Part shown: one piece after another, positions 1 to 11,324 of the stretch
How positions within the stretch are numbered: position 1 is the stretch's first letter
Layout of the letters: every line of letters starts with the position of its first letter
NCBI GenBank assembly: GCA_947561585.1
Contig: CANNZV010000873.1
Span: 1 to 64,000 of the forward strand
Direction: 5' to 3'
From: Caprella mutica
Lineage: Eukaryota > Arthropoda > Malacostraca > Amphipoda > Caprellidae
Length of the DNA: 64,000 bases
Position numbers and translations under genes: made by a program
The notes under the pieces: generated by a model
Told to the model about the DNA's origin: nothing
The model's database searches: none
The model's input: the letters and a program-made list of their open reading frames with translations, nothing else

Positions 1-209
1 ATCTCCTCTCACACATGTGTCTACGGCACAAATTAGTTTATGATGCTATAACCAACCTGTCAAACTATTTCACTGCATCACCGAGTATAATATTCCAATA
101 CAATATTGCAATTGATATCTCACTACAGTCTCTATTGCTAACTCGCATGAAATTCATTAGCGAGACATTGGAGATAGATATGGTGGGGCAGGTTCTAGGA
201 CCACTCGCT
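1..209. other. Non-repetitive leader, nothing identified
   Basis: AT-rich sequence upstream of the first minisatellite. No gene, RNA or structured repeat is visible. The short frames on both strands look like chance. Confidence 0.4.
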
Positions 210-1530
210 GACAGACAATTCGCCACTAGGAGATTTCGCCGGGACAATTCGCCACTAGGAGTATTCGCTACTAGGAGAATTCACCACTAGGAGAATCGCT
301 ACTAGGAGAATTGCCACTAGGAGAATTCGCTACTAGGAGAATTCCCCACTAGGAGAATCGATACTAGGAGAATTTCCACTAGGAGAATTCGATACTAGGA
401 GAATTCGATACTAGGAGAATTTGCCACTAGGAGAATTCGCTACTAGGAGAATTCGCTACTAGGAGAATTCGCCACTAGGAGAATTCGCCACTAGAGAATT
501 CGCTATAGGAGAATGCCACTAGGAGAATTCGCTACTAGGAGAATTGCACTAGGAGAATTTCACTAGGAGAATCGAATACTAGGAGAATTTTCCACTAGGA
601 GAATTCGATACTAGAGAATTCGATATAGAGAATTTCCACTAGGAGAATTCGCTACTAGAATTCGCTACTAGGAGAATTCGCCACTAGGAGAATTGCCACT
701 AGAGAATTCGCTACTAGGAGAATTCGCTACTAGGAGATTTCGCCACTAGGAGAATTCGCTACTAGGAGAATTTGCCACTAGGAGAATTCGCTACTAGGAG
801 AATCGCCACTAGGAGAATTCGATACTAGGAGAATTTGCCACTAGGAGAATTCGCTACTAGGAGAGTTTGCCACTAGGAGAATTCACTACTAGGAGAATTC
901 GCACTAGGAGAATTCGATACTAGGACGAAATTTCCACTAGGAGAATTCGCTACTAGGAGAATTCGCTACTAGAGAATTCGCCACTAGAGAATTCGCCACT
1001 AGGAGAATTCCGTACTAGGAGAATTCGCTACTAGGAGATTTCGCACTAGAGAATTCGCTACTAGGAGAATTTGCCACTAGGAGAATTCGCTACTAGGAGA
1101 ATTCGCCACTAGAGAATTCGATACTAGGAGAATTTGCCACTAGGAGAATTCGCTACTAGGAGAAATTTGCCACTAGGAGAATTCACTACTAGGAGAATTC
1201 GCCACTAGGAGAATTCGATACTAGGACCGGAGAATTTGCCACTAGGAGAATTCGCTACAAGGAGAATTCGATACTAGGAGAATTCGATACTAGGACCGGA
1301 AATTCGCTACTAGGAGAATTCGCCACTAGGAGAATTCGCTACTAGGAGAATTTGCCACTAGGAGAATTCACTACTAGGAGAATTCGCCACTAGGAGAATT
1401 CGATACTAGGACCGGAGAATTTGCCACTAGGAGAATTCGCTACAAGGAGAATTCGATACTAGGAGAATTTGATACTAGGAGAATTCGCCACTAGGAGAAT
1501 TCACTATTATAGGAGAGTTCGCCGCTATGA
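210..1530. repeat. 16-bp minisatellite array, about 80 copies
   Basis: Tandem array of the unit AATTCGCTACTAGGAG with variants CGCCAC, CGATAC and TTGCCAC in the middle. Each intact unit carries GAATTC. Unlike most arrays in this window, the phase is often broken by losses of one or two bases (for example CTAGAGAATTC lacking GG, or GAATCG lacking TT). Longer insertions such as GGACCGGAG recur near 1228, 1298 and 1410, so part of the array was copied as a larger block. No reading frame survives. The unit resembles the degenerate GGCGAATT/GACAATTCG repeats at 2030, 24008, 34745 and 35583. Confidence 0.95.
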
Positions 1531-2004
1531 CAACTCGTGATTTATGATTCACTGTCATCGTCATATTTCATATACAAAAATATCTACTATTGGTATGATT
1601 ATAATCTGTGTTTTTAAACTTGTAATACTGTGTTATTAAATTCCGTGGTAGTAATATAAATAGCTATTTTTTCTTTATTTTTCAATTAATTATGAGCGAT
1701 TAACAATACTGTGAGATAATAAAGGCTTTCATCATTTAAGATTTAGATCCAATAGAGATGGATATAAATCTTTATCTAAGTTATAATTATGTTGAAGTAC
1801 AGACAGAACACACATAATGCTATTGATATCAGCATTAGGCATATTAATACAATCACTTTATTTATAATACACATATTAATACAATTATATTACTGCAAGA
1901 AATGGTGAAGTATGCCTCACTCGCCAAACCCCCAACTGGATCGCTAACGTAAATAAATATAATCATTTTTTAAGGTTTTATTCTCTAAATCTGTAAATAG
2001 AAAA

Positions 2005-2140
2005 TTATGACGAGATGTCATAGCTGCGAAAGGTCCGAGCGGCGAGTTGTCTGCGCGGCGAATAGTCCACAGCGAATTGTCCTGCGGCGAGTGGTCCAGT
2101 CACCGGTGGGGCTATGGAAGATTAGGTGGGGTTCCCTCTT
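2005..2140. repeat. Degenerate GGCGAATTGTCC repeats plus a single GGGGCTATGGAAGATT unit
   Basis: Four or five degenerate copies of a GGCGAvTnGTCC motif (about 15-18 bp apart, 2038-2100) are followed by GGTGGGGCTATGGAAGATTA. That last motif is a single unit of the repeat family arrayed at 15950-16140 and 38772-39625. The junction joins two of the window's repeat families. A short frame across it is repeat-derived, not a gene. Confidence 0.6.
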
Positions 2141-2225
2141 CATTGATGGGTGGCCTATCATAACAATTTGGTGGTCCATCACAATTTTTTTCTTGATTCG
2201 TAGAACTGAGAAGAATGTATCTTCA

Positions 2226-2506
2226 TCATTAAATGAACGTATTATCATTATTAAATTAACGTATTATCATTATTAAATTAACGTATTATCATTATTAAAT
2301 TAACGTATTATCATTATTAAATTAACGTATTATCATTATTAAATGAACGTATAATCATTATTAAATTAAAGTATTATCATTATTAAATTAACGTATTATT
2401 ATTATTAAATGAACGTATTATCATTATTAAACGAACGTATTATCATTATTGAATTAACGTATTACCATTTTTAAATGAACGTATTATCATTATTAAATTA
2501 ACGTAT
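2226..2506. repeat. 22-bp AT-rich minisatellite, about 13 copies
   Basis: Unit AACGTATTATCATTATTAAAT/T, regularly spaced at 22 bp. Variants replace AATTAACG by AATGAACG or AACGAACG. Stop codons occur in most frames, so it is not coding. Confidence 0.93.
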
Positions 2507-3728
2507 AAACACAGTATAGAACGTACTAAAATTGTTCTGTGAATATTACATTAAAGCTCACATTAACCAATAATTAATTGTTTAACACAGTTTATTACAT
2601 ATTATATAACTAATAGAGCTATATATTCACCCCATCTTTTCAGTCTGAATCTGTTATCACCATCTCCTTAATATTATCGCTTTTAGATAGCGAATGAGGT
2701 GGTAAATGAAGTTTACGAGTTCTCCATGGCGCCATCTTACATTTTGACGTCATTTTAATGTCTTCATCCTAAAGAAAATGTTTATTTTTCATTGTATTTG
2801 TCTTCTGGAAATGTTTCTGAAGACACTAGGTACTGCGACTGATTGAATTCGTCTTTTCTTCTCAAGTCAATTTCCACTCTGTGTTCATTCAATTACTCTC
2901 AAGTGAAAGAATGGGTAGGATTTCGTCATGGCCTAGCCTCCAGAGCCTCGGAGGCTCAGACTAAATTAAGTACTGGAACTAAAAGCATTTCCTCAGATTA
3001 ACTTCTCATGTGAAAAGTTTCCATTTTAATAAGAATATTTGCATAGAGTGGGCAGAAGATGAGACTGGGGAAGATTTTTAGGGTTACAAATTAAGAGAAT
3101 GTAAACACGGAGGAAAGATTTGGTGGAATATACTGAAGACATAATTTCTCAGTTTGAAAATCATGTTCAGCGTTTTCATGGTCGAAAAGAATTAATAGAA
3201 ATCCCTCTCAGTCTCTAGAATAATTTCTTCACTCGTTCTTTTCTATAATTGCGATATTGCAATTCAGTCAATTTCTTCATGACAATATATGATGTTGTTC
3301 TGAAGATTTCTTGCACAGTGCAGAAGGAAGTGTAATCCTCTTAGTGTTTTGGTAATGGACCGACATCATCTTAGACTCCATTTCTTCATGAATAGATAAT
3401 AAGCAACACTTATGAGAGCTTTTTGAAAGCTTTCGATCAGCTGATGTGTTAGAGTGGCTAGGTAATTTTCCGCAATATATATTCTACCCGGGAGACACTT
3501 TACAGATTACAAGAGACTAGCCATAGACTATATTGGATATTTAGCGCTCCACACTCTGAGATAAATTTATGCTGGGACCTTGGATGATTAATTTTCGATT
3601 ATCCTCCATAACTTTTCCTTTACCGTGGCTTCAAAGAATAAAGTTATTTCCTTTGCAGAATGCGGAAGGACATATTTTCATCGGAATTTATTTATTTATC
3701 ATCTTGTTATTCGCTTAACTGAAAAATT
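2507..3728. other. Largely unique AT-rich interval
   Basis: No convincing gene. A perfect TGACGTCA palindrome (the CRE core known to bind bZIP factors) lies at 2745-2752 beside CCATGGCGCCATC. A small GCCTCC/GGAGGC hairpin occurs near 2936-2955. One short exon-like frame (2687-2758) is listed separately. Confidence 0.4.
2687..2758 (+). CDS. Candidate short 3' coding exon
   Basis: After a pyrimidine-rich CGCTTTTAG (a possible 3' splice site ending at 2686) comes an open frame of 23 codons ending in TAA at 2756-2758. The peptide begins IANEVVNEVYEFSM. Base composition is less AT-rich than the flanks. I recognise no family. The segment also contains the TGACGTCA palindrome, so it could equally be regulatory or chance. 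Confidence 0.18.
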   Translation: MANEVVNEVYEFSMAPSYILTSF

Positions 3729-4228
3729 GTTCAGCCAAATTGCCTGAAATTTGGTGAAACGATTGGTCCGTGTCCAGTGACCTGCAGGTAGAATTTTGTG
3801 AGCGACCACATCAAAGGTCAAGGTCATGGTCATTTATAACTCAAAAAGTATCGTACCATATCGCATGAAACTTGGTGGGACGATTGGTCAATATGCAGGA
3901 ACCATTTTACTAGTTTTTGGGAGCGATCGGGTTAAAGGTCAAAGATCAAGGTCAAGGCTATTTATAACTCAATAGCTCGAAAAGTATTCAACCAAATTGT
4001 CTGAAATTTGATGGGACAATTGGACAAAGTCCATGACCCATCTTGTAGAATTTTGGGAGCAATCCGGTCGAAGGTCAAGGTCGATGTCATTTATAACTCA
4101 ATAACTCAAAAAGTGTTTTACCATATTGCATGAAACTTGGTGGGACAATGAATTATTATCCAGTAAACAGTTTCTTAAATTTTGGGAGAGAACGGGTCAA
4201 AGCGGAGGCGAAGGTATGCGCTCTACCG
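3729..4228 (+). repeat. Four diverged ~120-bp repeats rich in AAGGTCA half-sites
   Basis: Four head-to-tail units share the order: CATGAAACTTGGTGGGACGA, then TTTTGGGAGCGATCGGGT, then CAAAGGTCAAGGTCA, then CATTTATAACTCAA. Units begin near 3729, 3852, 3969 and 4108. The last unit is diverged at its 3' end. AAGGTCA is the extended half-site known for monomeric nuclear receptors of the FTZ-F1/SF-1 type, and each early unit carries two or three. Single copies occur at 8741-8858 (inverted) and 50762-50890, so this is a dispersed family. Confidence 0.85.
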
Positions 4229-4604
4229 AGTGCACATAATCTAGTTCCATATACATTAAACAGTGATTTGAAAAATTGGGTGAAAAATTCGATTGACTAT
4301 TTGGTAATTTCAAGATATTTTACTGGTGAATCGATTTGCTGAAAACTGGTATAGTTATCAATAGTGAATGTATTAAAATCATTATCTATGATTCTAATAA
4401 GTGAGTTAAAGTGTACTAAATCGATTATTTAAATAGGAATGTACTATTTTCACCTGTGCATACCATAGTGGTTCCCGATCCAAACATGACAGTGCAAAAT
4501 GGCTGATCGGTCTAGGTATCGAAAACTAAGCAGCATGTAACCATAAGACGACAGGAAGCATTTATCAAAAATGACAAGAAGTATTTATCAAAAGTCCGCG
4601 GCCT
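4229..4604. other. Unassigned sequence between repeats
   Basis: AT-rich sequence with no recognisable gene or structured repeat. Confidence 0.35.
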
Positions 4605-4880
4605 AGTATACAGACGTGGCGTCTACTAACACGCGTTATATACACAATATAAGGTGGTAGGTGCGCATTTCAACATAAACCCTGAAGCGCACGTTCGTTG
4701 GGTGCCCAGCAAAAAACCCGCGTTTAAGTGAGTGCACCGTACACATCTATTGAACCGCCAGTAACTCGAAATACGCCTTATCTAACGCGCTTTAAAGAAT
4801 GCCACATTTCTGTACGGTCCCATTTATCAGAGTAGTACAAAAAAGACTACCTAAATAGATCAGAGAGAAGGAAAATAAGA
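4605..4880 (+). repeat. Dispersed element, copy related to 28855-29170
   Basis: This stretch aligns by eye with 28855-29170. Shared blocks are GCGGCCTAGTAT versus AGGCCTAGTACA, TGAAGCGCACGTTCG versus related GCGC-rich text, the near-identical TACACATCTATTGAAC, and ACCTAAATAGATCAGAGAGA versus ACTTAAATAACTGACCGACAGAGA. GC content is higher than the surroundings. It is probably an old non-autonomous transposon. The ends are not sharply defined. Confidence 0.6.
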
Positions 4881-5032
4881 GGAGAATCTGTTTGTTCTTG
4901 CACGAAAGTGAGAGAGGATTTGTTCTTATTGAGTGACTGATGAGAAGCGAGAAGCTGCTGCTATTGGAACATCTTAATGAAATGAGCCACTGGTCTGATT
5001 AAGACATTATTGTTCTGGATTGATCTGGCTGT

Positions 5033-5755
5033 AAATGAGAGAAATGAGACTGTACAGGCTGTAAATGAGAGAAATGAGACTGTACAGGCTGTAAATGAGA
5101 GAAATGAAGACTGTACAGGCTGTAAATGAGAGAAATGGAGACTGTACAGGCAGTAAATGAGAGAAATGAGACTGTACAGGTAGTAAATGAGAGAAATGAG
5201 ACTGTACAGGCTGTAAATGAGAGAAATGAGACTGTACAGGCTGTAAATGAGAGAAATGAGACTGTACAGGCTGTAAATGAGAGAAATGAGACTGTACAGG
5301 CTGTAAATGAGAGAAATGAAGACTGTACAGGCTGTAAATGAGAGAAATGGAGACTGTACAGGCAGTAAATGAGAGAAATGAGACTGTACAGGCTGTAAAT
5401 GAGAGAAATGAGACTGTACAGGCTGTAAATGAGAGAAATGAGACTGTACAGGCTGTAAATGAGAGAAATGAGACTGTACAGGCTGTAAATGAGAGAAATG
5501 AGACTGTACAGGCAGTAAATGAGAGAAATGAGACTGTACAGGCAGTAAATGAGAGAAATGAGACTGTACAGGCAGTAAATGAGAGAAATGAGACTGTACA
5601 GGCTGTAAATGAGAGAAATAAGACTGTACAGGCTGTAAATGAGAGAAATGTAGACTGTACAGGTAGTAAATGAGAGAAATGTAGACTGTACAGGCTGTAA
5701 ATGAGAGAAATGAAGACTGCACAGGCAGTAAATGAGAGAAGTGTAGACTGTAGAT
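5033..5755 (+). repeat. 30-bp minisatellite, about 24 copies
   Basis: Unit CTGTAAATGAGAGAAATGAG + ACTGTACAGG. The period is a multiple of three, so frames stay open on both strands; the plus-strand translation repeats NERNETVQAV. One-base insertions (GAAGAC, GGAGAC) break the frame at about 5108, 5327, 5650 and 5714. There is no start context, homology or flanking exon, so the frames are array by-products. Confidence 0.95.
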
Positions 5756-6344
5756 CTACTTCCGCTTCCTGTTGCTCCACTGTTGCCTGATATCTCACTC
5801 CCCTTGATTAGATTTTCTCTCCATTTCTCTCCTTATAAACACTGTCTGGTGAGCAGGAAAAATCCCTAATAGGACTCAGGGGTACAAGCGAGTGCGATTA
5901 GAACAAAAAGCGTTCATTCGTATAATTAAACTCATATATGGTAATTATGCTTTAAAAAGAAATTTCTGAAATTTAATGGATCTAAATCAATAAAAAATAT
6001 CAGCCTTTACTTCAATAGGAAATAGTACATCTTCAAACAGGATATATTGCAAGAGTAAATTAATATTTATTAATCAAAGTTCTAACGAAGATTTAGCTAG
6101 AATGTTCCGATCTATTATAATGAGATCTCAAGATAGATTAATCTAATGAGGAATACATTAAAATCACAGTAAAAGAGCCTGTAAATTAGGAAGTGAGTTG
6201 ATGTAAAAGAGAACGGTGTGAGTCGCAGTGTCACTTACGGCACATTCTCCATCACTCTTAATGACTTCCTCTCAAGTAGATACGGTGTTAGCATCCAAAC
6301 AACTCCTGATTTAGTGCCTACCTCTTATTCTTCTGCTGGGTCCC
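5756..6344. other. Unassigned sequence between arrays
   Basis: AT-rich, no gene recognised. TGTTGCTCCACTGTTGCC and nearby text are unique within the window. Confidence 0.35.
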
Positions 6345-6535
6345 AGGCAAGACCAGTTTATTCTTGGGGTAGTTAGGGAATATCCCAGGGAAGATGAATG
6401 TATTCCTGGGATATTAAGGTAATATCCCAGGCAAGAACGGTTTATTCCTTGGGTATTAAGGGAATATCCCAGGCAAGAAGGATTCATTCTTGGGATATTA
6501 AGGGAATATCCCAGGTATGAATCCGTCTTGCCTAG
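6345..6535. repeat. ~44-bp minisatellite, about 4 copies (family shared with 36.5 kb)
   Basis: Unit built from GGGAATATCCCAGGCAAGAA, GGATTCATTCTTGGGATATT and AAG. GGGATATT/AATATCCC forms a short inverted repeat within each unit. The same family is amplified to about 9 copies at 36535-36905. Confidence 0.85.
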
Positions 6536-7059
6536 GATGGAATCTTCAAAAACTTTCTGTCTAAGTCTAATTTATTGAAATTAGATTTTAGAGTGATGTC
6601 ATGGTTCTGTTTATGCTTATTTGGTTGAATGGTGGAGAATTAAGATAATGCCCCCCCCCCCTTCAATCTTCTGTAGCCCCTCTAGAGTTTTCGCTCTGGG
6701 TAGTATTGAAAAGTGTATTATCTACCGTCAAACACTGTCATTATCAAATTTACATCAATATTAATACCGTAAGAGAATATTATGTTATATACCAAAGTTA
6801 TATCAACTACCACTTACAATTCTGAACATTTCAAAATGTCTCGGAGTTTCTTAAATTGACTCCTTTTGTGTATTTTGCAAAGTTTATCTCAATTTAGTCA
6901 TCCTAAACTTCTTTCTTTTTTCTCCTGAATAGAAAATAAACTTGCGCCCCAAATTTGATCAGAAGTTTTTAAGAGTATTTATTTGAACTGGAGCCATTGT
7001 GCTCTAGAATTTGGAGTACGCTTTAGTGGAGGTAAATTTTCAGTCTATTTTGAATAGTT
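6536..7059. other. Unassigned sequence with a C11 tract
   Basis: No gene recognised. A run of eleven C bases lies at 6651-6661, notable in such AT-rich DNA. Confidence 0.4.
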
Positions 7060-7650
7060 TCTATTATTGTTGTTTCTATTATTCATGTTTCTTTTATCGT
7101 TGTTTTTATTATCCATGTTTCTATTATCGTTGTTTCTATTATCGTGTTTCTTTTATCGATGTTTCTATTATCGTGTTTCTTTTATCGATGTTTCTATTAT
7201 CACTATTTCTTTTACAGTTGTTTGTATTATCGTTGTTTCTATTATCGTTGTTTCTATTATCGTTGTTTCTTTTATCGTTGTTTCTATTATCGTTGTTTCT
7301 TTTATCGTTGTTTCTTTTATTGTTGTTTCTTTTATCGTAGTTACTTTTTATCGTTGTTTCTTTTATTGTTGTTTCTTTTACCGTTTTTTCTATTATCGTT
7401 GTTTCTATTATTTTTTTTCTATTTTACTTGTTTCTATTATCACTGTTTCTTTTACAGTTGTTTCTATTATCGTTGTTTCTTTTATAGTTGTGTCTATTAT
7501 CGTTCTTTCTATTATCTTTTTCTATTTTACTTGTTTCTATTATCGGTGTTTCTATTATCGTTGTTTCTATTATGGTGCTTTCTTTTATTGCTGTTCCTTT
7601 TATTGTTGTTTCTATTATCGTTGTTTCTTTTATCGTTGTTTCTTTTATAA
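7060..7650 (+). repeat. 15-bp pyrimidine-rich minisatellite, about 39 copies
   Basis: Unit TGTTTCTATTATCGT with the frequent variant TTTTATCGT and occasional TTACAG or TTTTACTTG. The period of 15 keeps all three plus frames open, giving hydrophobic repeats such as SIIVV or CFYYR. Short deletions shift between frames. The plus strand is about three-quarters pyrimidine. No coding evidence beyond openness. Confidence 0.95.
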
Positions 7651-7896
7651 TATTCATCATTTTGAAAATGCAATTCCGTGGGTCATCTTTTAGAATCGAT
7701 TACGATAGTTTTAAAGATTATTTTATTGATTTTTCGAGACTATCGTAACGAATTTTTATCGGGAATGTTCAAAGATAGACGATAGACTATTAGTGGTTCA
7801 CGATTTGTGATAGATTACGATTGGAATTGAAATGGAATTGAAAAATTTAAATGATTCATTATTTATTATTTTACTCTTGGTCATCAAAAAGATCAT

Positions 7897-8041
7897 GACA
7901 AATTGCTTTTAAAATCATAGATCTTAAGAATATCACAGATGAATTGAAATGGTATCGAATGCTATATACATCTCTTTTAGAATTATTAAATACTGTTTAA
8001 ATCTCTCCGTATATAATATTTTCAATATCTAGCATATTGTC
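7897..8041 (+). mobile_element. ~150-bp MITE, family also at 19420 and 63580
   Basis: Begins GACAAATTGCTTTTAAAATC and ends AGCATATTGTC, giving imperfect terminal inverted repeats. The interior shares AAGAATATCACAGATGAA, TGGTATCGAATGCTATATA and CTCTCCGTATATAAT with 19420-19574. The third copy at 63580-63735 is more diverged. Too short to code for anything. Confidence 0.75.
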
Positions 8042-8397
8042 ACAACCCTAATCATCAAACATACAAGTAGAGGAAAGTCATCTCTTGTACCTATTCCGGA
8101 TATTTTCTAATATATTAGTCAGGGATAATCTTCTATGTCCCCACCATAATTTTCTCTCTTTCAGGAACAGTCAGAGAAGAGTGTTTCCGCAAAGATATTT
8201 TGACAGTTTATTAATTTCACATTTCAAAAAATAAATTTTACAAATTTTAACGCTTGTAGATAATATAAAAGTGGTCTGGGTACAGGACGATAAATGTGTA
8301 AGATATGAAAATACTGGGGAGTTAGAAAACTGTGATTCGAGAAATCAAGATAAATAATAATTAAATATACATTCAAAATATTTTCCAAGGTGCGAAT
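8042..8397. other. Unassigned, contains a dispersed ~100-bp block
   Basis: Positions 8245-8345 (CGCTTGTAGATAATATAAAA ... ACTGTGATTCGAGAAATC) resemble 46430-46520 (GCTTGTAGATATAATAAATT ... ACTGTGAATTGAGAAAT). This points to another dispersed family. Nothing else is recognised. Confidence 0.45.
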
Positions 8398-8480
8398 CAC
8401 AACATTGAGTCAATGGAGTCATATCATTGACTCAAAGAAGTCACAACACAGAGTCAATGGAGTCACTGGTGCGATATGAC
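8398..8480. repeat. TGACTC-rich short repeats
   Basis: Four alternating-orientation GAGTCAATGGAGTCA or TTGACTCAAAGAAGTCAC motifs occur in about 80 bp. TGAGTCA-like words also dominate the MITE at 12723-12971, so this may be a decayed fragment of that family. Confidence 0.5.
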
Positions 8481-8740
8481 TCTTCACGGAAGACTGAGTG
8501 TTGACAAGTTGCGGTAAAAAGGCCAGAGATTTAATTCATCTTCAATGGGCTAATCAGAAACCAGTTCAGTAACTTGCATAATATCCTGTATAGCGAGAAG
8601 CCTATTCATATCTTATAATTATATAGATTTTTTTTAAAGTAAACTTAATTTCAAATAGAAACTATAGAATGGGCACTCGTGGAGCGCTTGCATTTGCCGC
8701 CGCTTATAATTAACCTCGATCATTCAATAATATTTCTCGA

Positions 8741-8858
8741 GTTACAAATGACCTTGACCTTTGACCTTATTGCTCCCATTTAACCATATGGTTTTTAGAT
8801 AATTACCAATCATCCCATAAAATTTCAACCAGTTTGGTTGAATACATTTTGAGTTATA
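8741..8858 (-). repeat. Single inverted copy of the AAGGTCA ~120-bp repeat
   Basis: On the minus strand the order matches 3729-4228: AACTCAAAATGTATTC, AACCAAACTGG, TGAAATTTTATGGGATGATT, GGGAGCAATAAGGTCAAAGG, TCAAGGTCATTTGTAACTC. It holds two overlapping AAGGTCA half-sites. Confidence 0.75.
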
Positions 8859-9275
8859 TGAGTAACAAGATTACATATAAATCTTACCAAAAACATACCC
8901 TAACAAAATTTTGTGTAGGTAATAAGAATTCATTGATTTTAATTAAAAATTTAGAACAACTTATTTTCATCAAACAATCTACAACATTTAGTATAAAAAT
9001 CGAAATAAATCTTAAAATTCTTCAAATAAACAAAACAATATCAGAAGTACAAATAAGTATGATACAAATAACTATCTAATTTTGAGATCATTCTAATAAC
9101 AATTATTCATCAGACTCCAGCACTACATCCAATTACATACATAATTAGTTGCAATCAGGCACCCATTATTAACCATCTACCAATTTGCGAACTGTTTGCT
9201 CGCTCATGGAAAACAACCTTCAATGTATGCTAACGAACCTGCTGCTGAAATTTCAGTGAGAATATGTGTTCGGTA
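8859..9275. other. Unassigned AT-rich sequence
   Basis: An 81-codon frame at 8834-9079 overlaps the end of the dispersed repeat and is rich in I, K and N as expected by chance. No gene supported. Confidence 0.4.
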
Positions 9276-9459
9276 CAGTAGAACTCCTCTATAGTGAATG
9301 TAGAGTCCTGAGTAAGAGAACTACCTCGTATAGTGAACCAATTTTCTTTTATCTGCCTTGAATGACGTTTATTTTATATAACTAATGGCCATTCATGGCA
9401 GACTAAAGAAGATTTGTTCACTATACGCGATAGTTCTCTTATTCAGGACTGTATTGCTG
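9276..9459. mobile_element. Pogo/Tigger-like MITE, copy 1
   Basis: Starts CAGTAGAACTCCTCTATAGT and is flanked by TA at 9274-9275. Inverted blocks (GTAGAGTCCTGAGTAAGAGA against TCTCTTATTCAGGACT; TAGTGAACCAA against TTGTTCACTATA) make it largely palindromic. The right terminus ends CTG followed by TA (9460-9461) but has lost about 18 bp of the terminal repeat. CAGT termini with TA duplication fit the Tc1/mariner-pogo group. Related copies are at 12410-12625 and 40461-40655. Confidence 0.82.
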
Positions 9460-10284
9460 TATCATAATCACCTAATGTATTTTATTTTAAAATTATTATT
9501 ATAATCAATAGTTTACTAGTCAGTTCAATAGCCTGTTTGACCAAATATTATCCAGTATTAATTAGTTCATGTTATTAAAATAGTTTCTTTGAAAAAATCA
9601 GGTCTGTGCCTTTATACAAAATATTGATAACAGTGTATTATAATTGAACCGATCCACTTATAATTAATTAAAAGGGTGTCCTTTGAATATTTAATTAAAA
9701 TTACACTTATATCTTATAAACAAGATTCTAATTTGAACCTACTGGGGTAATCATTTTTATGTCAATCTGTTTTCGTGTCTTCAAATCACATCATTTTTCA
9801 TGTTATTTAAAACGCATTACATTAATTTCAAAACGAAGTTTTTCCTATCCCTGCTCTATTCATGCAAGCTTAACTCAATATGAAAATTTATTCAATAGAT
9901 TATTTACCTTTTTTACTACTAAGCTGCAGTTTGAATATATATTATATAGTATTCTTTCATCGAGAAATAGCATTTTTATTCACTGACCGGGAATTTCAAC
10001 CAGGAGCTTCAACACAATTTGACCAGATTACACAAGATTTATTTTCGAAAGATTCTTTACAAACGCTACAAAATGCAATTGGAAATCTGAAAGAAATTTA
10101 TTAACGTAAGAAATGAATTCCCTCTACACTTCAAACTTTCTTATTTGACACAATTCTAGGGTAACGATGTTGCTCTCAAACACTTACCGTTAACGAATGT
10201 TTTGATTGGTGTACTAGAAATATCTAACTGTTACATTGGTAAACGACCGCTTTTTCGAATACTATAGGTGTCCAACTACTGCAA
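9460..10284. other. Unassigned AT-rich sequence
   Basis: Frames of about 75 codons overlap at 9759-10104 on the plus strand. The second ends in an acidic-polar tail, but no domain, splice context or homology is recognised. No repeats seen. Confidence 0.35.
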
Positions 10285-10495
10285 TTTCATCCTAGGTCTT
10301 TGTCTATGTCTAGGTCTAGTGTACTTCTAGGTCTTTGCCTTGGTCTGATCACTAGTGTACTTCTAGGTATTTGTCTAGATATAGTGTACTTCTAGTCTAG
10401 GTCTTTCGTCTTGATCTAGAAGTACACTTTTGGTCTAGTGTATTTCTAAGTCTTTGTCTATGTCTAGGTCTAGTGTACTTCTATGTCTTTGTATT
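10285..10495. repeat. Short ~50-bp minisatellite, about 4 irregular copies
   Basis: Units combine TAGGTCTTTGTCTATGTC with TAGGTCTAGTGTACTTC. One part (CTTGATCTAGAAGTACACTT, near 10410-10430) is inverted relative to the rest. Confidence 0.85.
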
Positions 10496-11148
10496 ATTCA
10501 CTCTACAATTTAAATGGTCTAGGATACTACTTTGTTTCTCAGACATGGAACAAATAAACAACACGGATTACATCTTCCAATCAATCACAGAAGATTGCTT
10601 TCAGGAGATACAGTAATTTGGTGTCTGAAAATCGTTTTATAACATTCAGAAGAAAAGTAAATGAGTGCTTATATTGGTAAATAATTAATGGTTTGATAAA
10701 GTGGGCGATATAAAATATAAATTTATAGGAATGATTGGAAATAGAGAATTTCTATATCCATAAATCATTCGAGCAATCTTCTGAAATTACTGATTTCATC
10801 GAAGCAATTTGTATGGATAAGGTCGAAATAATTGGTTAATCAGTACATTTACTGTTATCTTGTGTACAAAAAATCTATCAACAATCCTCTCAAATATGGT
10901 AGTTTGCTATATTCTTATTTCCTTACGATATAAGACGATTTATTTTCTTCAAAAATTTGTTTTCTATTATTAGCAAGTACAGTTGTACACAAAAAAGAAT
11001 AATTAGCTTTTTCCATCAAGAAATTTATAAAAATGTCATTAGTTATGAACATTGGGTTCATTTTATCCAATTTCCTAAGAGTGAGGTAAAATGATTGATT
11101 AAACAACACAAAAAATCTACCCTTATCAAGTCCATCGAAGAATCCTTT
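10496..11148. other. Unassigned AT-rich sequence
   Basis: No gene or repeat recognised. Confidence 0.35.
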
Positions 11149-11324
11149 TCAGTTTCTTCTTTCTCGGAAAATGGTGAAGATGGCAGAACACTTCACTCTG
11201 GCGACACTTAGGCTCATCAAACAATCCAGAAGTTTCAGGAGACAATCTCTCTCTCTCTCCTTCCTCCACTTCTGACCAAGTTCTCTGCTGCTGTAGAGAG
11301 GTGATTGGGTGACAGCAGAATCAT
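11149..11324 (-). CDS. Candidate 3' coding exon, 57 codons
   Basis: On the minus strand, TTTGTCTTCATAG ends at 11325 as a plausible 3' splice site. It is followed by an open frame to TGA at 11151-11149. The peptide starts DSAVTQSPLYSSRELGQKW, has a basic stretch (KERER, partly a GA microsatellite), then a hydrophobic segment with CLLKLLDCLMSL, and ends FRERRN. GC content is clearly above the flanks. There is no in-frame Met near the start, which fits an exon rather than a whole gene. Family not recognised. Confidence 0.32.

Noticed and set aside
210..1530. CRISPR-like alternation of conserved and variable words
   Set aside because: The spacer-like part is only 3-6 bp and drawn from a few variants, the unit is 16 bp and the DNA is eukaryotic. 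It is a minisatellite.
2745..2752. CRE-driven promoter at TGACGTCA
   Set aside because: One 8-bp palindrome without TATA, initiator or a supported downstream gene is not enough.
5007..5798. Long minus frames (253 and 263 codons) with NERNETVQAV-type or LPVQSHFSHL repeats
   Set aside because: Produced by the 30-bp array; one-base insertions shift the frame between units, showing no selection for coding.
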